64,000 nt of DNA from Haliclona indistincta (taxonomy: Eukaryota > Porifera > Demospongiae > Haplosclerida > Chalinidae). This document shows, in pieces, positions 11,267-21,900 of the stretch. The stretch covers positions 2,289,754 through 2,353,753 of the forward strand of contig OZ024792.1 of the NCBI GenBank assembly GCA_964017065.1. The letters run 5' to 3'. Under the pieces are notes generated by a model. The model ran no database searches. It was not told the DNA's origin and worked only from the letters and a program-made list of their open reading frames with translations. Position 1 is the stretch's first letter. Each line of letters begins with the position of its first letter. The position numbers and the translations under genes were made by a program.

Positions 11267-11865
11267 GTTTTACTGGATTGTCCTAGTATGTATCAAATAC
11301 AGTAGTGTTCCAATTACTGAGAAATGACATAGGATTCCATGAATAGCAGTCAGCTGCTGCACTTCAGATAAACTGAAGCTAGTGGGATCATGAATGCTGA
11401 ACACCAAAAAGAACAAGACGACGATAAGAGTGAAAGCGCCGGGACAAAATGATTTTATAATCGACCAAAATGAATACAATCACTATAACCACTAAGAAGA
11501 CAACAGATAAATCCATCGCTGTGAGCACTTTTAATTTTACACTGTATACCCAGTCGATCAAATTCAGTGAAACACAAATGGTTACCAATACTTTCAGCCT
11601 CTCTCCAATAAACTGACAGGATATTCCACTCCATCATGAGAATACACCACAAGTCACGATATAAATCCTGCCAAAACCATATTTTCCCAAGCTGCCTCCT
11701 ATATCTGTAGTACTGTATTCTTGTGTCACATAGCTTAGAAACAGGAAGCGTCGTTTTGAGTATAGTTACACTACTAATCTGACTTTTTGTACTACTGGGG
11801 ACAGAACACGGACTATAGCTTTCTGGGCAGAGTTGTTGCCATACCTGAAGCTGCTAGCACTGGTT
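11267..11865 (-). pseudogene. C': decayed copy of membrane gene C
   Basis: 11270-11650 matches 17240-17640 closely and encodes the same C-terminus (FSIHDPTSFSLSEVQ, HFSVIGTLLYLIHTRTIQ), but in separate frames. An extra GCC/GGGAC-type change near 11440 shifts the frame. The segment matching the membrane spans between about 11640 and 11690 is shortened. Upstream pieces to about 11865 include a CTRIQYYRYR-like stretch corresponding to RIQYHRFRI in gene C. The 3' flank (11100-11260) also matches 17100-17230. Frame breaks and the missing 5' part indicate a pseudogene. Confidence 0.75.
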
Positions 11866-12076
11866 TAATTTTAATTTACTAACAGTATCTACCGGTTAAG
11901 AACAAAATGATGAACTATTATGTAACAACACTCTAACACCATGTAAGTACATGTGGTACTGGTTTACATAATTCAGTGCGTAAATAATTCTGATCTCAGG
12001 TCTATAGGCTAGAGTGATAATTGAAGCAAGTCAGGAAGCTAGCCATCAAGAAACAGCAGAAGAAGCAGTGACTATA

Positions 12077-12830
12077 CAAGAAATTAAAAAGATTTCTATC
12101 GAAATCAAAAGGATGTAGTGATGAAGAAATCTACCACTGGTTCACAATGTAAACCAACAAGGAACGAGCATAGAATGGTAACACGATTGACTTGCTAACA
12201 GACCATAGATCCCTACATCAGTGGCTGCTGTGGCCAGACTATAGCTAGTTAAGCTGTTTACTGTTGACTGACACTTTGAATAGAATTCAGCTTGTGACAA
12301 AATATTGATCTTATGTACAGCCACTGATGTAGGGATCTATGGTCTGTTAGCAAGTCAATCGTTGTACCATTCTATGCTTGTTCCTTGTTGGTTTACATTG
12401 TGAACCAGTGGTAGATTTCTTCATCACTACATCCTTTTGATTTCGATAGAAATCTTTTTAATTTCTTGTTTGTGTCCTTTTTTCTTTTTAGTGAAGTGCA
12501 GTTCAATATCATGCATGTACGGAGAAGTCTATGTTTCCACCATTAGTTTAGTATTCCTGTTGTTGATGGCTTTTCTTAAACTTGTAGCTAAAATTGTTAA
12601 GCTGTACGTATCAGGTCTGCCTAGTCGCCTACGCATGCACACGAGCCCCGCCCACACATGTTTGTAGACCTATACGGCGGTTATAATTATCTGGCAAGTG
12701 CAGAATGGCGATCCTACACGAGCTTACCGTTCTTCGAAGACTCCAGACAAATGCCGGGTGTGCGTTCTCCGTGATAGTGATCCACACGGCGCAGCGATAC
12801 TGGTCACGTGCGTATTGGTATTGCGCAATC
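12077..12830. repeat. Foldback repeat, copy 1 (second copy in CDK12 intron 7)
   Basis: 12077-12272 and about 12316-12470 are inverted copies, pairing around CAGCCACTGATGTAGGGATC and GATCCCTACATCAGTGGCTG. A non-inverted tail to about 12830 follows. The whole block recurs at 21558-22300. The tail includes a conserved stretch near 12700-12800 (AGTGCAGAATGGCGATCC onward) with no recognised product. Confidence 0.85.
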
Positions 12831-13462
12831 ACAATAATTTTTTTGATACAGGTTGTTATAGAACAGGAATTAAGAAACAAAATAGTTCAAACTGAGAAGA
12901 CAAAATAAATAAATAAAGCAACTGTCAAAAGACTGACTCTTCCCTCAGTGAGGGCAAGGTCTACCGTGGGCGTGGAGATTAGGTGGTTTGTATTCCTTGA
13001 AGTGGAGCGAGAACCACGCAGGCACGTGATGGTTGAACGGAGAAGAGAGAAGGTTAGTTGGCATCTAATGAATCTGATGATCGAGTGATAGGGCTGGCTG
13101 GTTTTTTCAGCAATCATTGAAGATATTCTTTTGAAAACAACTGATGCTGTCGGACCAATGCCACCCAGAGTATTAAAAACAAGGGGAGTAAAGCTGCCAT
13201 GTTCAACCTCTCGAATTCTCTGGTCATAACGTCGTCTCTTTTCTTGTTCAAAAGGCACATGCCAGGAGAATTTCACGACTGTTCGTGGATGTTTTGGTCT
13301 CGGCACTGCTCGCGTAAAGGCGCTAGCTAGGCGAGTGGAAGAAAGAAAGAAAGAAGAAAACGAATTGCTACTGTAAGATGGGGCAACGCCAGAGAGCAGA
13401 TCTAAGTGTCTAAAGACGTATAAAATTCAACACCAGGCGAGTCGGAAATATCAGCTAATACG
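12831..13462. other. Gene-free repeat-derived region
   Basis: 13250-13460 matches 22435-22700 in CDK12 intron 7, including GAAAGAAAGAAAGAAG and GATCTAAGTGTCTAAAGACG. 12905-13250 has no second copy in the window and no recognisable domain; short frames there look like shadows. Confidence 0.55.
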
Positions 13463-14081
13463 TAGTCTCGTTCCCAGACCACACCTCTTCCGCTTTGCTT
13501 CAGATAGGGTCTGGCAGCTTGCTCGACTTTTCTCGGTCTTGGTGACGTCATTGTCACGCGCTTAATAGCTACACGGATGCAATATGCGGACAAATTGTCT
13601 GTATACTAATGTCTGTGGTCACATGAACTACAGCACTCGACAATAGTTACAGATCAGGTCAGGAAGACACGACAGGTACTATGCTGTGTTCCTTGGTGGC
13701 GCTCGAAGATGGCAGCGCTCACAAATGTAATGGCAACAACAATAAAGCGCAAATTATTTTTCCACACCTGTTGGTAGCGAAATCGCTCGTTTGAGCCAGC
13801 TAAGAAGTGGCTGGCTGCCTCGTAGTACTTAATAGTCAACGAAGATTACCCTAGATGCTCTCTGTCATCGATGAATCTGAACACACTGCACTGTCGCCAT
13901 GTTGATCATGTGCTCAACGGCGCGTTTGTCATGTGAATTTTGAAAATAAGGCGATCTGATTGGTCATTCCCATTTTCTGAGAATGAAACGTCATCAAGAC
14001 CGAGAAAAGTCGAGCAACTTGCCAAGCTGCCAGACCCTATCTGAAGCAAAGCGGAAGAGGTGTGGTCTGGGAACGAGACTA
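13463..14081. mobile_element. MITE with TAGTCTCGTTCCCAGACC termini, copy 1
   Basis: The element begins TAGTCTCGTTCCCAGACC and ends with its reverse complement. The inverted match extends about 100 bp into each end, through CGAGCAAC/GCTCGACTTTTCTCGG. The related repeat at 22690-22725 lacks this segment and continues from GCTAATAC to ATTGTATGTAGCC, so this copy inserted after the host repeat had duplicated. A second copy lies at 43953-44563. Confidence 0.85.
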
Positions 14082-14468
14082 CATTGTATGTAGCCGCCAT
14101 CTTGTTTTCTCGTTCATCATCCCTACATAGGGAGTCACTACCGTGCCTCCCTAATAATGGGGTGATGAACCCATAGGAGTGTTGATGATGATATCCTAAT
14201 GAAGGTTCAACAAAATTGTATGTTCATTGATTTGCCTGGAATATTATTGCAATTTCGTTGCTACAAGAAAGTAATCATAATTTCGCAACTTAAATCGTCC
14301 CATGCATGAATTATAGCAAGTGCATTTGATGACATACACAAATGATATTATTAAAAAACTGCTTGTGGTAAATTAATTATTGATCATGCATGTGTATCCA
14401 ATCTAGTACACAATCTAAAGATACTGTAGTATAAGCGGTTAAACAGTTGCAGTAAAGTCACTGAAGTT
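14082..14468. other. Tail of dispersed repeat and 3' flank of gene B
   Basis: 14082-14155 matches 22722-22795 (GTAGCCGCCATCTTG, GGGAGTCACTACCGTGCCTC). 14156-14468 is AT-rich, and I see nothing further in it apart from the 3' flank of gene B. Confidence 0.5.
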
Positions 14469-16712
14469 CTAGTCCGCTGTTTTCTTCCATAGTTTAGTGT
14501 AGCCAGTTGATTGGAGAAGTGCTCCAACAACTGTGAGCTGGCTTGTAGCTTGTGATATAAGAAATACACTTGAGTTACTAGACCATGACTTGTACAGGGC
14601 AAAAATATTATATGATACAAAGAGTATGATAATAAGTGCTATAGCATAAGCTGACTTGTAGTTGTATACAATACAATACAATAAACCAATAACAAGAATA
14701 CTGAGTGCTGTAGGTGTATATGATAAGTCACTTGAAACTAAAATTAGGATGTAAATAATAGTGGAAAAAACACTAAAATGCTTCCAAATATTAGTTAAGG
14801 CTGTATTTACATGTATATTGACTGGACCGAGTGCTGTGTTTTGTGATACTACTGGAATCATAAATTTTATATTACCTATGAAAAACAAAACCAATAAAAA
14901 AGAAAAAAAATTTGTTGAAAAAACATCAATTGACTGTAATTTTCTGTTTACCATATTGGTCATGATAATAACAAAACAACCATAGCCAGCTAAAACAGTT
15001 ATTAAACAAATTTGTGCATCTGGTGTATAAAGTTTAAGATGAGTAACGATAATAAAATTAATAGCTAATATCATAATGACTTGAACAAGAACAATTTTAA
15101 TTGTGGAAGAATACCAAAGAATATAAAAGGGATAAAAATTAATTAACAGTAAATAAGTAAGTGCCAGATACATGAGTAGTTTGTGATAATTAACAGCCAA
15201 TTCCATATATAATGGCACCTTACAGAAACTCTTAGCCAACCATTTTATCGTTGTGAGTGAATCATACTTTATTTTTGGGTTCAGTATGTCCATTAAGATT
15301 ACAAAGCACATCAGTTCATAAAATACCTGTAATAAAGTAATAGTTAACGAATAATACAAGGACAGTTATTTTCTCACCAAAAAGCATAATCCAATAAATA
15401 ATGAATATTTCACAGATCTCGTTATTATCACATAGATACTTGTGATTTCAACCAGTGCTAACACTGCACATAAATAAATCTTAGTATTCCATGTTCTGTT
15501 TTCTAGTACAAGAATGATGTCAGACAGAATGGCCACTATAAAGCACAGGTTTGCTAACTGAAACCAAACCTACAAAAATTAAATATGATATATGCTTTAA
15601 ATAATCATACATGTATACTACAGTACAAATAATGATTGTAGCACCGTCTGTTACAGCACATAATTATATATGTGTCAGTTTAAAATCCATTACTGTCTTC
15701 AGTTTTTTTAATCAATCTGCCTACTGAATATATTATTATGTTAGCATCTCAATGTTATAGTGCAATGGTAATTCAATTCGGCTACTTGGCACTTACAGGA
15801 TTAGAAAAAATTTTAATACACAATGCATCAACGTACCGTATAGCCGGTTATTTTCATGTGGATTTGATTTTCGAACGGCTGGTGCGAGACGAAAAATTCT
15901 TTTTGCCTATTTAAAAAGTTTTGTGACGTGGCTCTGTGACGAAAATTAGACCCAGCCAAAATTTGGCTAACGAATTATTTGACCAGCGAAAAAAACCGGC
16001 TATACAGTAATATAAATACTGAATACATTGGCAAAAGTTTACTTCCGCCAAATTATCAGCAATACAGTAGTCTAGCAAATGACATCAATTGTGTCAATAA
16101 TGCTGTGCTGCGCACTTTTAGGTCTCAACTTACATTTTGAGCAGTTCTTTCACCTGAAACACAGAATATGTAAATTATGACACATGGTTATAAAAATCAT
16201 GAACTGACTTGAATCAGAAGCAGGTGGTGGATTGAGTGATTGGGTATCCAATTCCATTGACTGAGAATCAGAAGTACATGTTTGTTCAGCTGCTTCATGT
16301 GACATCCATGGTGGCATCATAGCTTGTGCTAGTGGTGCTAGCTCTGTTTGTTGCTTCATCACATTACAAACTGTGAGGAGTGCTTGATCTGGGTTCTCAT
16401 GGAATTTAACAATGACCTCTATCCGTCTCCATAATTGAAATGCCTTGTCGTATGCAGACTCTCCACCAGTTGATAATAAACCATCTCTTGTCAGAGTGCC
16501 TATCAGTCCTTCACTGCACAGCTCATTAGCTAGCCACACTGGATCTTGTGTTGCCTCAGCCAACTTAGATGAATATGAACGAATGACTTGATCTTTGCTC
16601 GGCTCTGCATCGTTCAAGCAGAAAAAATTAGGCACATTGTCATATATTATGCTGTAATTATAACTAGCTTACCGTCAGGAAACGGAACACCCCTTTGTTG
16701 TTCCACGGCCAT
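14469..16712 (-). CDS. Gene B: death-fold (CARD-like) plus multi-membrane protein, paralogue of gene A
   Basis: Model: complement of 16673-16712, 16209-16604, 16134-16153, 15378-15569 and 14469-15326; 501 residues, frame closing exactly. The start ATG at 16712 opens MAVEQQRGVPFPD. A CARD-like domain occupies about residues 14-105; the stretch IVKFHENPDQALLTVCNVMK is identical in A. An acidic, proline-containing linker follows, then a 20-nt microexon, then about ten hydrophobic spans with the family motifs NLCFIVAILSDIILVL, VFYELMC and LYKSWSSNSSVFLI. The membrane half is more diverged from A than the cytoplasmic half. The membrane exons are AT-rich, with many isoleucine codons. It lacks the divergent secreted-gene partner that A has. 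Function is unknown; inference as for A. Confidence 0.72.
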
Positions 16713-17242
16713 TTTCACGAGCCACACCCAACTTGAGCCTGAGCGAGCCACACCCAACTTGAGCAATCATCTCCTGCAAACGAGCCCCTCCCACTGCGGA
16801 GAGTGTCTAGTGCGTACTCGAGTCTGGCTTATAAAACTATCATCTAGCACCTTTCTTTAGCATAGACATTCTCATAAAGTACCCAGCACACCTTGTTAGT
16901 CCATGGGCTAGCCCGCTAGACTATTTGTTACACTCTTCATTCTTTAATAGGACCTCGTTATGCATCTCAACTCTTTTGCTCTCAGAGTCCCGCCCTTTGC
17001 GCATTCTACATCAAGCCCGTAACCAGGGAGTGTAAACTGGCCCTCCCACCAAGTTTGAGGTACATTTTTGAGAGTCTTTATAAATATTATACCAGGCGAT
17101 TTATACTGTATCTATGTTATATTACAGAAACACATACAATATCAATGACTACAACACTCAAATGATTCAACTACAAAAGGTGACAGACAGACTGCAGTAA
17201 CAACAATACAGAAAATCTACAACACAAGGAACATTTGCTTGT
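16713..17242. repeat. Upstream of gene B: promoter-flank repeat directly joined to the 3' flank of gene C
   Basis: 16755-17085 is the copy of the 5579-5870 segment that elsewhere precedes secreted fibrinogen-like genes. At about 17085-17105 it passes straight into sequence matching the downstream flank of the intact secreted gene (about 11120). The secreted gene therefore appears to have been deleted from this unit. Confidence 0.6.
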
Positions 17243-18660
17243 TTACTGGATTGTCCTAGTATGTATCAAATACAGTAGTGTTCCAATTACTGAGAAATGA
17301 CATAGGATTCCATGAATAGCAGTCAGCAGCTGCACTTCAGATAAGCTAAAGCTAGTGGGATCATGAATGCTGAACACCAAAAAGAACAAGACGACGATAA
17401 GAGTGAAAGCGGACAAAATGACTTTATAATCCACCAAAATGAATACAATCAACAGAACCACTAAGAAGACAACAGATAAATCCATCGCTGTGAGCACTTT
17501 TAATTTTACACTGTACACCCAGTCGATCAAATTCAGTGAAACACAAATGGTTACCAATACTTTCAGCCATTCTCTCCAATAATGCATCTCAGTTTGCAAC
17601 GAGTGATAAGCTAACATGAGAATACATCCCAGTATACCACAAGTCATGATAAAGGCAAGCAATGAGATCCGGATTGTTAGGTGTGGTCCTTTCTTGAAAT
17701 AAAAGTCACTGATCATGGTAACAGCGACAAAGAATCCAGACAAGAGAGTGTTTTCCCAAGCTGTCTCCTGGATACGAAACCTGTGATACTGTATTCTTGA
17801 ATGATGAGGAAGTAGTCTGGTTAGAAATAAGAAGAGACGTCTTGAGTAGGTATAGTTGGTTGCTACGGTGAGGACCAGTATAACTAGTTGAAGGAGCCGA
17901 GTGAAGATTCTAACTCCATAAAATGCTGGAGCAAGCGATGCAATGAAAACGAATGGTGTAGAGAGGAACACTAAAGGTATGTAAGAAAACAGCTTCTGTT
18001 CATAGTAGTGTATGAGCTGAAAGTAGATAGGTAGAAATCCCACGAATCTTATTATCCACCTACAGAATAGCAAATGATAAAACAAGCACCGCTCACGAGA
18101 TTATGCTGGCTCCAAATACATGCAACCAGATACTGCATTTCAAACTTCTATTTATTGCTGATAGTGAACATAGATGCTTAGTTAGAAGAGGTCATTTTGT
18201 CTGTATACGCGTCTCCAGAGCCAGCGTAATCTTGTGTTTTGTCAATGTGTGTACCTCAGTACTGTTTGTTTGTTCATCAACAGCATGATAGATTCATACA
18301 ATCCCTACACACTCAACAATACCATGTGCAAATTAATGTCATGGTTTCTAATTTACCGTAAATATGAAGAGTCCTCCAGTAAACTCTGGAGACTCAACTG
18401 ATGCAATTCCGTACGTCATTCTAGCATACTGTATGACTAGAAGCAGCACTGCCCACCGCGCTATGTTTAGCAGCAGTACATGAGCGTGGATAATGCTGCA
18501 GATCATGGCTATTGCAAAACTTCCTCTTGACAGATAGAGCCATGGTATCCTTGATAACAAGCCCTGTTTGTAATTGCACAGACTATTGTAGATAAATAAT
18601 ACAGTTGTACTCACTTTATTCCTAGTATGACTAAAACCACCTGAAGAAATTTTAGTCACA
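17243..18660 (-). CDS. Gene C: multi-membrane protein distantly related to A and B (model incomplete)
   Basis: The 3' exon is complement 17243-18059, with many hydrophobic spans and the ending HFSVIGTLLYLIHTRTIQ. An upstream exon is complement about 18357-18570 (GLLSRIPWLYLSRGSFAIA through TGGLFIFT), with good acceptor and donor sites. A possible 26-nt exon lies at about 18611-18636. The layout parallels the membrane half of A and B, including LKVLVTICVSLNLIDW near the end. The obvious donor (after 18357) and acceptor (at 18059) are out of phase by one base. Either a weak internal donor or another exon is used, or the gene is broken. No death-fold exon is visible before the CDK12 promoter. 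Confidence 0.5.
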
Positions 18661-18910
18661 AGGAAAATATTACAACTGCTGGCCCTAGCTGCTACTAGAG
18701 CTTACCCTGCTGTGGTTCTGATGTAAAGGTGGTCATTCTCATACCACGAGACTATAGAGGCCAACACTTAGCTATCACCGTCACAGTCGTCACTGCATGT
18801 CGACTCGTCGTGTCGACTTCATAATTCTGTAGTAGTCTAATCAACAGGGTTTCCCCCAACAACAAAAACACGTGTGCCACGTGTGCAAGGAGTCCAGTCC
18901 ACCGTATCGA
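18661..18910. promoter_or_regulatory. Divergent intergenic region between gene C and CDK12-like gene
   Basis: This 250-bp segment separates the 5' side of gene C from the kinase start. It contains the palindrome-like GTCGACTCGTCGTGTCGAC near 18800. The kinase frame is open from 18872, but the codon there is GTG; the first ATG is at 18911. Confidence 0.35.
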
Positions 18911-21900
18911 ATGAGACGAAGTCGTTCTCCTATCAGCCGAAGGAGTCCGTTTTCTCCATCGCGGCGATCATCCCCTAGTCGAAGGACGTTACACAGTCCT
19001 CGATCGCACAGGAGATCACGTTCACCCAACCGTCACTACAGGAACCCTCGTCATCACCAAAACACGTATAAAGTCATTGACAAGAAGCAGACTCTAGTTC
19101 CACCACCCCCTCCTCTATCAGATGACCACTTGCCACCGGACAAGCCTCCTGGTTGTCTTGCCCCTGTCGTTCCTATCCCTCCTGCTGTTCCTGATCTGGC
19201 CCCTACTGCTCCTCTCACCCTTGCTTCTTTTCTTCGTCTTGCACCCTTCTCTTCTTCTACTTGTCCTCGCCCTCCTCCTCCTGCTGCTGCTGCTGCATCT
19301 TTTTCTTTCTCGATTCCTCCTAGTATGTACACTCCATTGCCATCTCCTCATCTTCCTCTGCCACCTGTACCAATCAAGTCTAAACCTTTGGTAGTTCCTC
19401 CTGAGCTCCTGTTGTTGAGGAAAGAGCCTCGCTGTATCGATGACTTCATCATTATCGCTCAAATTGGTGAAGGAACCTTTGGACAGGTTTTCAAAGCTAG
19501 AGACAGCGCTACCGATGAGATTGTTGCTCTGAAGAAGGTTCGAGCTGACCATGCAAAGGAAGGGTTTCCAGTATCTACCGTGAGAGAGATCAAGATTCTT
19601 CGCCAGCTAAAGCACAAGAATATAGTGAACTTGAAGGAGATAGTATCTGACAAGCAACACGCAGTGGACCTCAAGAGTAGAGGTGAGTAAGTTGCTATTA
19701 GTGTTGACATAATGTACTGACTATAGTTTGGAAGTGTTGTCTTGTTAATAATTATGGAGATCATTATCAAATTGCTTTTTACTAACTATAATTTCTAGAA
19801 AGCTCGGAAGAAGCAATTATTGTATACTTACTGTATGTAAATATGCAGCGCTACGAATAAGAATCAATGCTCGGAGCGGTTTGTGATGGCTCGTGCAATT
19901 CTTCAGACAGAGTTCTTCTATCGGGCTATTATTCACTTTCTTATAATTATACCTGGTCAATCCTAGTCATTCCTCAATTTTTAAGTCTGTTAATCGAGCG
20001 ATTGTGTCCGCTCATGCATCACTCTGGCAGCCATAACACGAGAAAAGTCACCATGATTCAAAAATATACACAGAACCACAAAGGAGGCGAGGCTACACAT
20101 ATTAAAGCTATCAGATTAACAAAAAAAAAAACAGCAAGCACCAGGCATCACTATAAAAGTTGTCTGCGTACTTTTATGGAGAGACAGTTAGTAACTTAGT
20201 AGGCATTTTAACAATAAATTATTGACAAATAAAAGTCAAATTATGTTTGTTTTTAGGGACGTTCTATCTTGTGTTTGAATACTGCGATCATGATCTGATT
20301 GGTCTTTTGGATTCTGGTATGGTGCAGTTCACAGAGTCCACCATCCAGTGTCTCATGAAGCAGCTCATGGAGGCTCTTAAACACTGCCATGCTCACAACT
20401 TCATCCATCGCGACCTCAAATGCTCCAACATACTGATCAACAACAAGTAACACACACACACACGCGCACGCACTCACACACACACACACACAACACACAC
20501 ACAATGTGCTCTAAGAGACACACGGACATTGACAGACATGTCTTGTGTTTTTACATGACAGCGTTTTGGATTGTGACATCTGTGATAATCTATATTTTAC
20601 AGAGGTCAACTCAAGCTCGGTGACTGGGGATTAGCAAGATACTACTATGCTGAGGATCAAAGGTATATGCTTGTGTAACAACTGGTAATAACTAGTTGTC
20701 ATACGTTGCAGTCGACTGTACACCAATCGTGTGATAACACTGTGGTATCGTCCACCTGAGCTGTTGTTGGGAGTAGAGCACTATGGCACTGCTGTTGACA
20801 TGTGGTCGTGTGGGTGAGTGGGCGAGTGAGTGAGTGAGTGGGTTAGTGAGTGAGTGAGTGAGTGAGTGGGCGAGTGAGTGAGTGAGTGAGTGGGTGAGTG
20901 AGTGAGTGGGTGGGTGAATGAGTGGGTGAGTGAGTGAGTGAGTTTGTCTTCAAATTCTTACAAATTCTGAAGACCACTCCTTGTTGTATTCCAACCAGCT
21001 GTATTCTTGGTGAGCTGTTTCTGAGGAAACCTCTTTTTCAAGGCAACCAAGAGTTCCAGCAACTGGACCTGATCAGGTAGAAACTCTCCTCCTGCGTTGC
21101 TCTCCAGTATACTCTGATTCTCTCTTCCCAAGTCGAGTGTGTGGTACCCCAACTCCTGCTGAATGGCCGGAAGTCATCAAACTTCCTTTTTATCGAAATT
21201 TTAAATTCAAGAAAGTGTTTCGAAGAAGAATAAAAGAGGAATATGCAAAGTAAGTCCAGTACACACTGTCAATGTATAACTGTTTCGTTCATTTTCCTCT
21301 TTTATTGTACTTTTTCATGTCTTGATGTATAGTATTCTGTCAATGACAATCTCTTCTCTCTGCAGTTGTATTCCAGAAGCTCCTCTTGATTTGTTAGATA
21401 AATTACTGGCACTCAATCCCAACAGACGTGCATCATCAGCAGAAGCTCTAGAGCATCCATTTCTATGTGATATTGATGAAACCAAGATCACCTCAATCAA
21501 GTAAGTACTTGTATAGCAATATTGAACAAACTGATAGGATCCAGTGTACATTGTTTACAAGAAATTAAAAGATTTCTATCGAAATCAAAAGGATGTAGTG
21601 ATGAAGAAATCTACCACTGGTTCACAATGTAAACCAACAAGGAACAAGCATAGAATGGTAACACGATTGACTTGCTAACAGACCATAGATCCCTACATCA
21701 GTGGCTGCTGTGGCCAAACTATAGCTAGTTAAGCTATTTACTGTTGACTGACACTTTGAATAGAATTCAGCTTGTGACAAAATATTGATATTAGTACAGC
21801 CACTGATGTAGGGATCTATGGTCTGTTAGCAAGTCAATCGTGTTACCATTCCATGCTTGTTTCTTGTTAGTTTACATTGTGAACCAGTGGTAGATTTCTT

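Noticed and set aside
18872..18910. Kinase start at 18872
   Set aside because: The codon is GTG; the first in-frame ATG is 18911.
19054..19552. Minus-strand basic and glycine-rich frames
   Set aside because: Antisense shadows of the proline-rich CDK12 exon 1.
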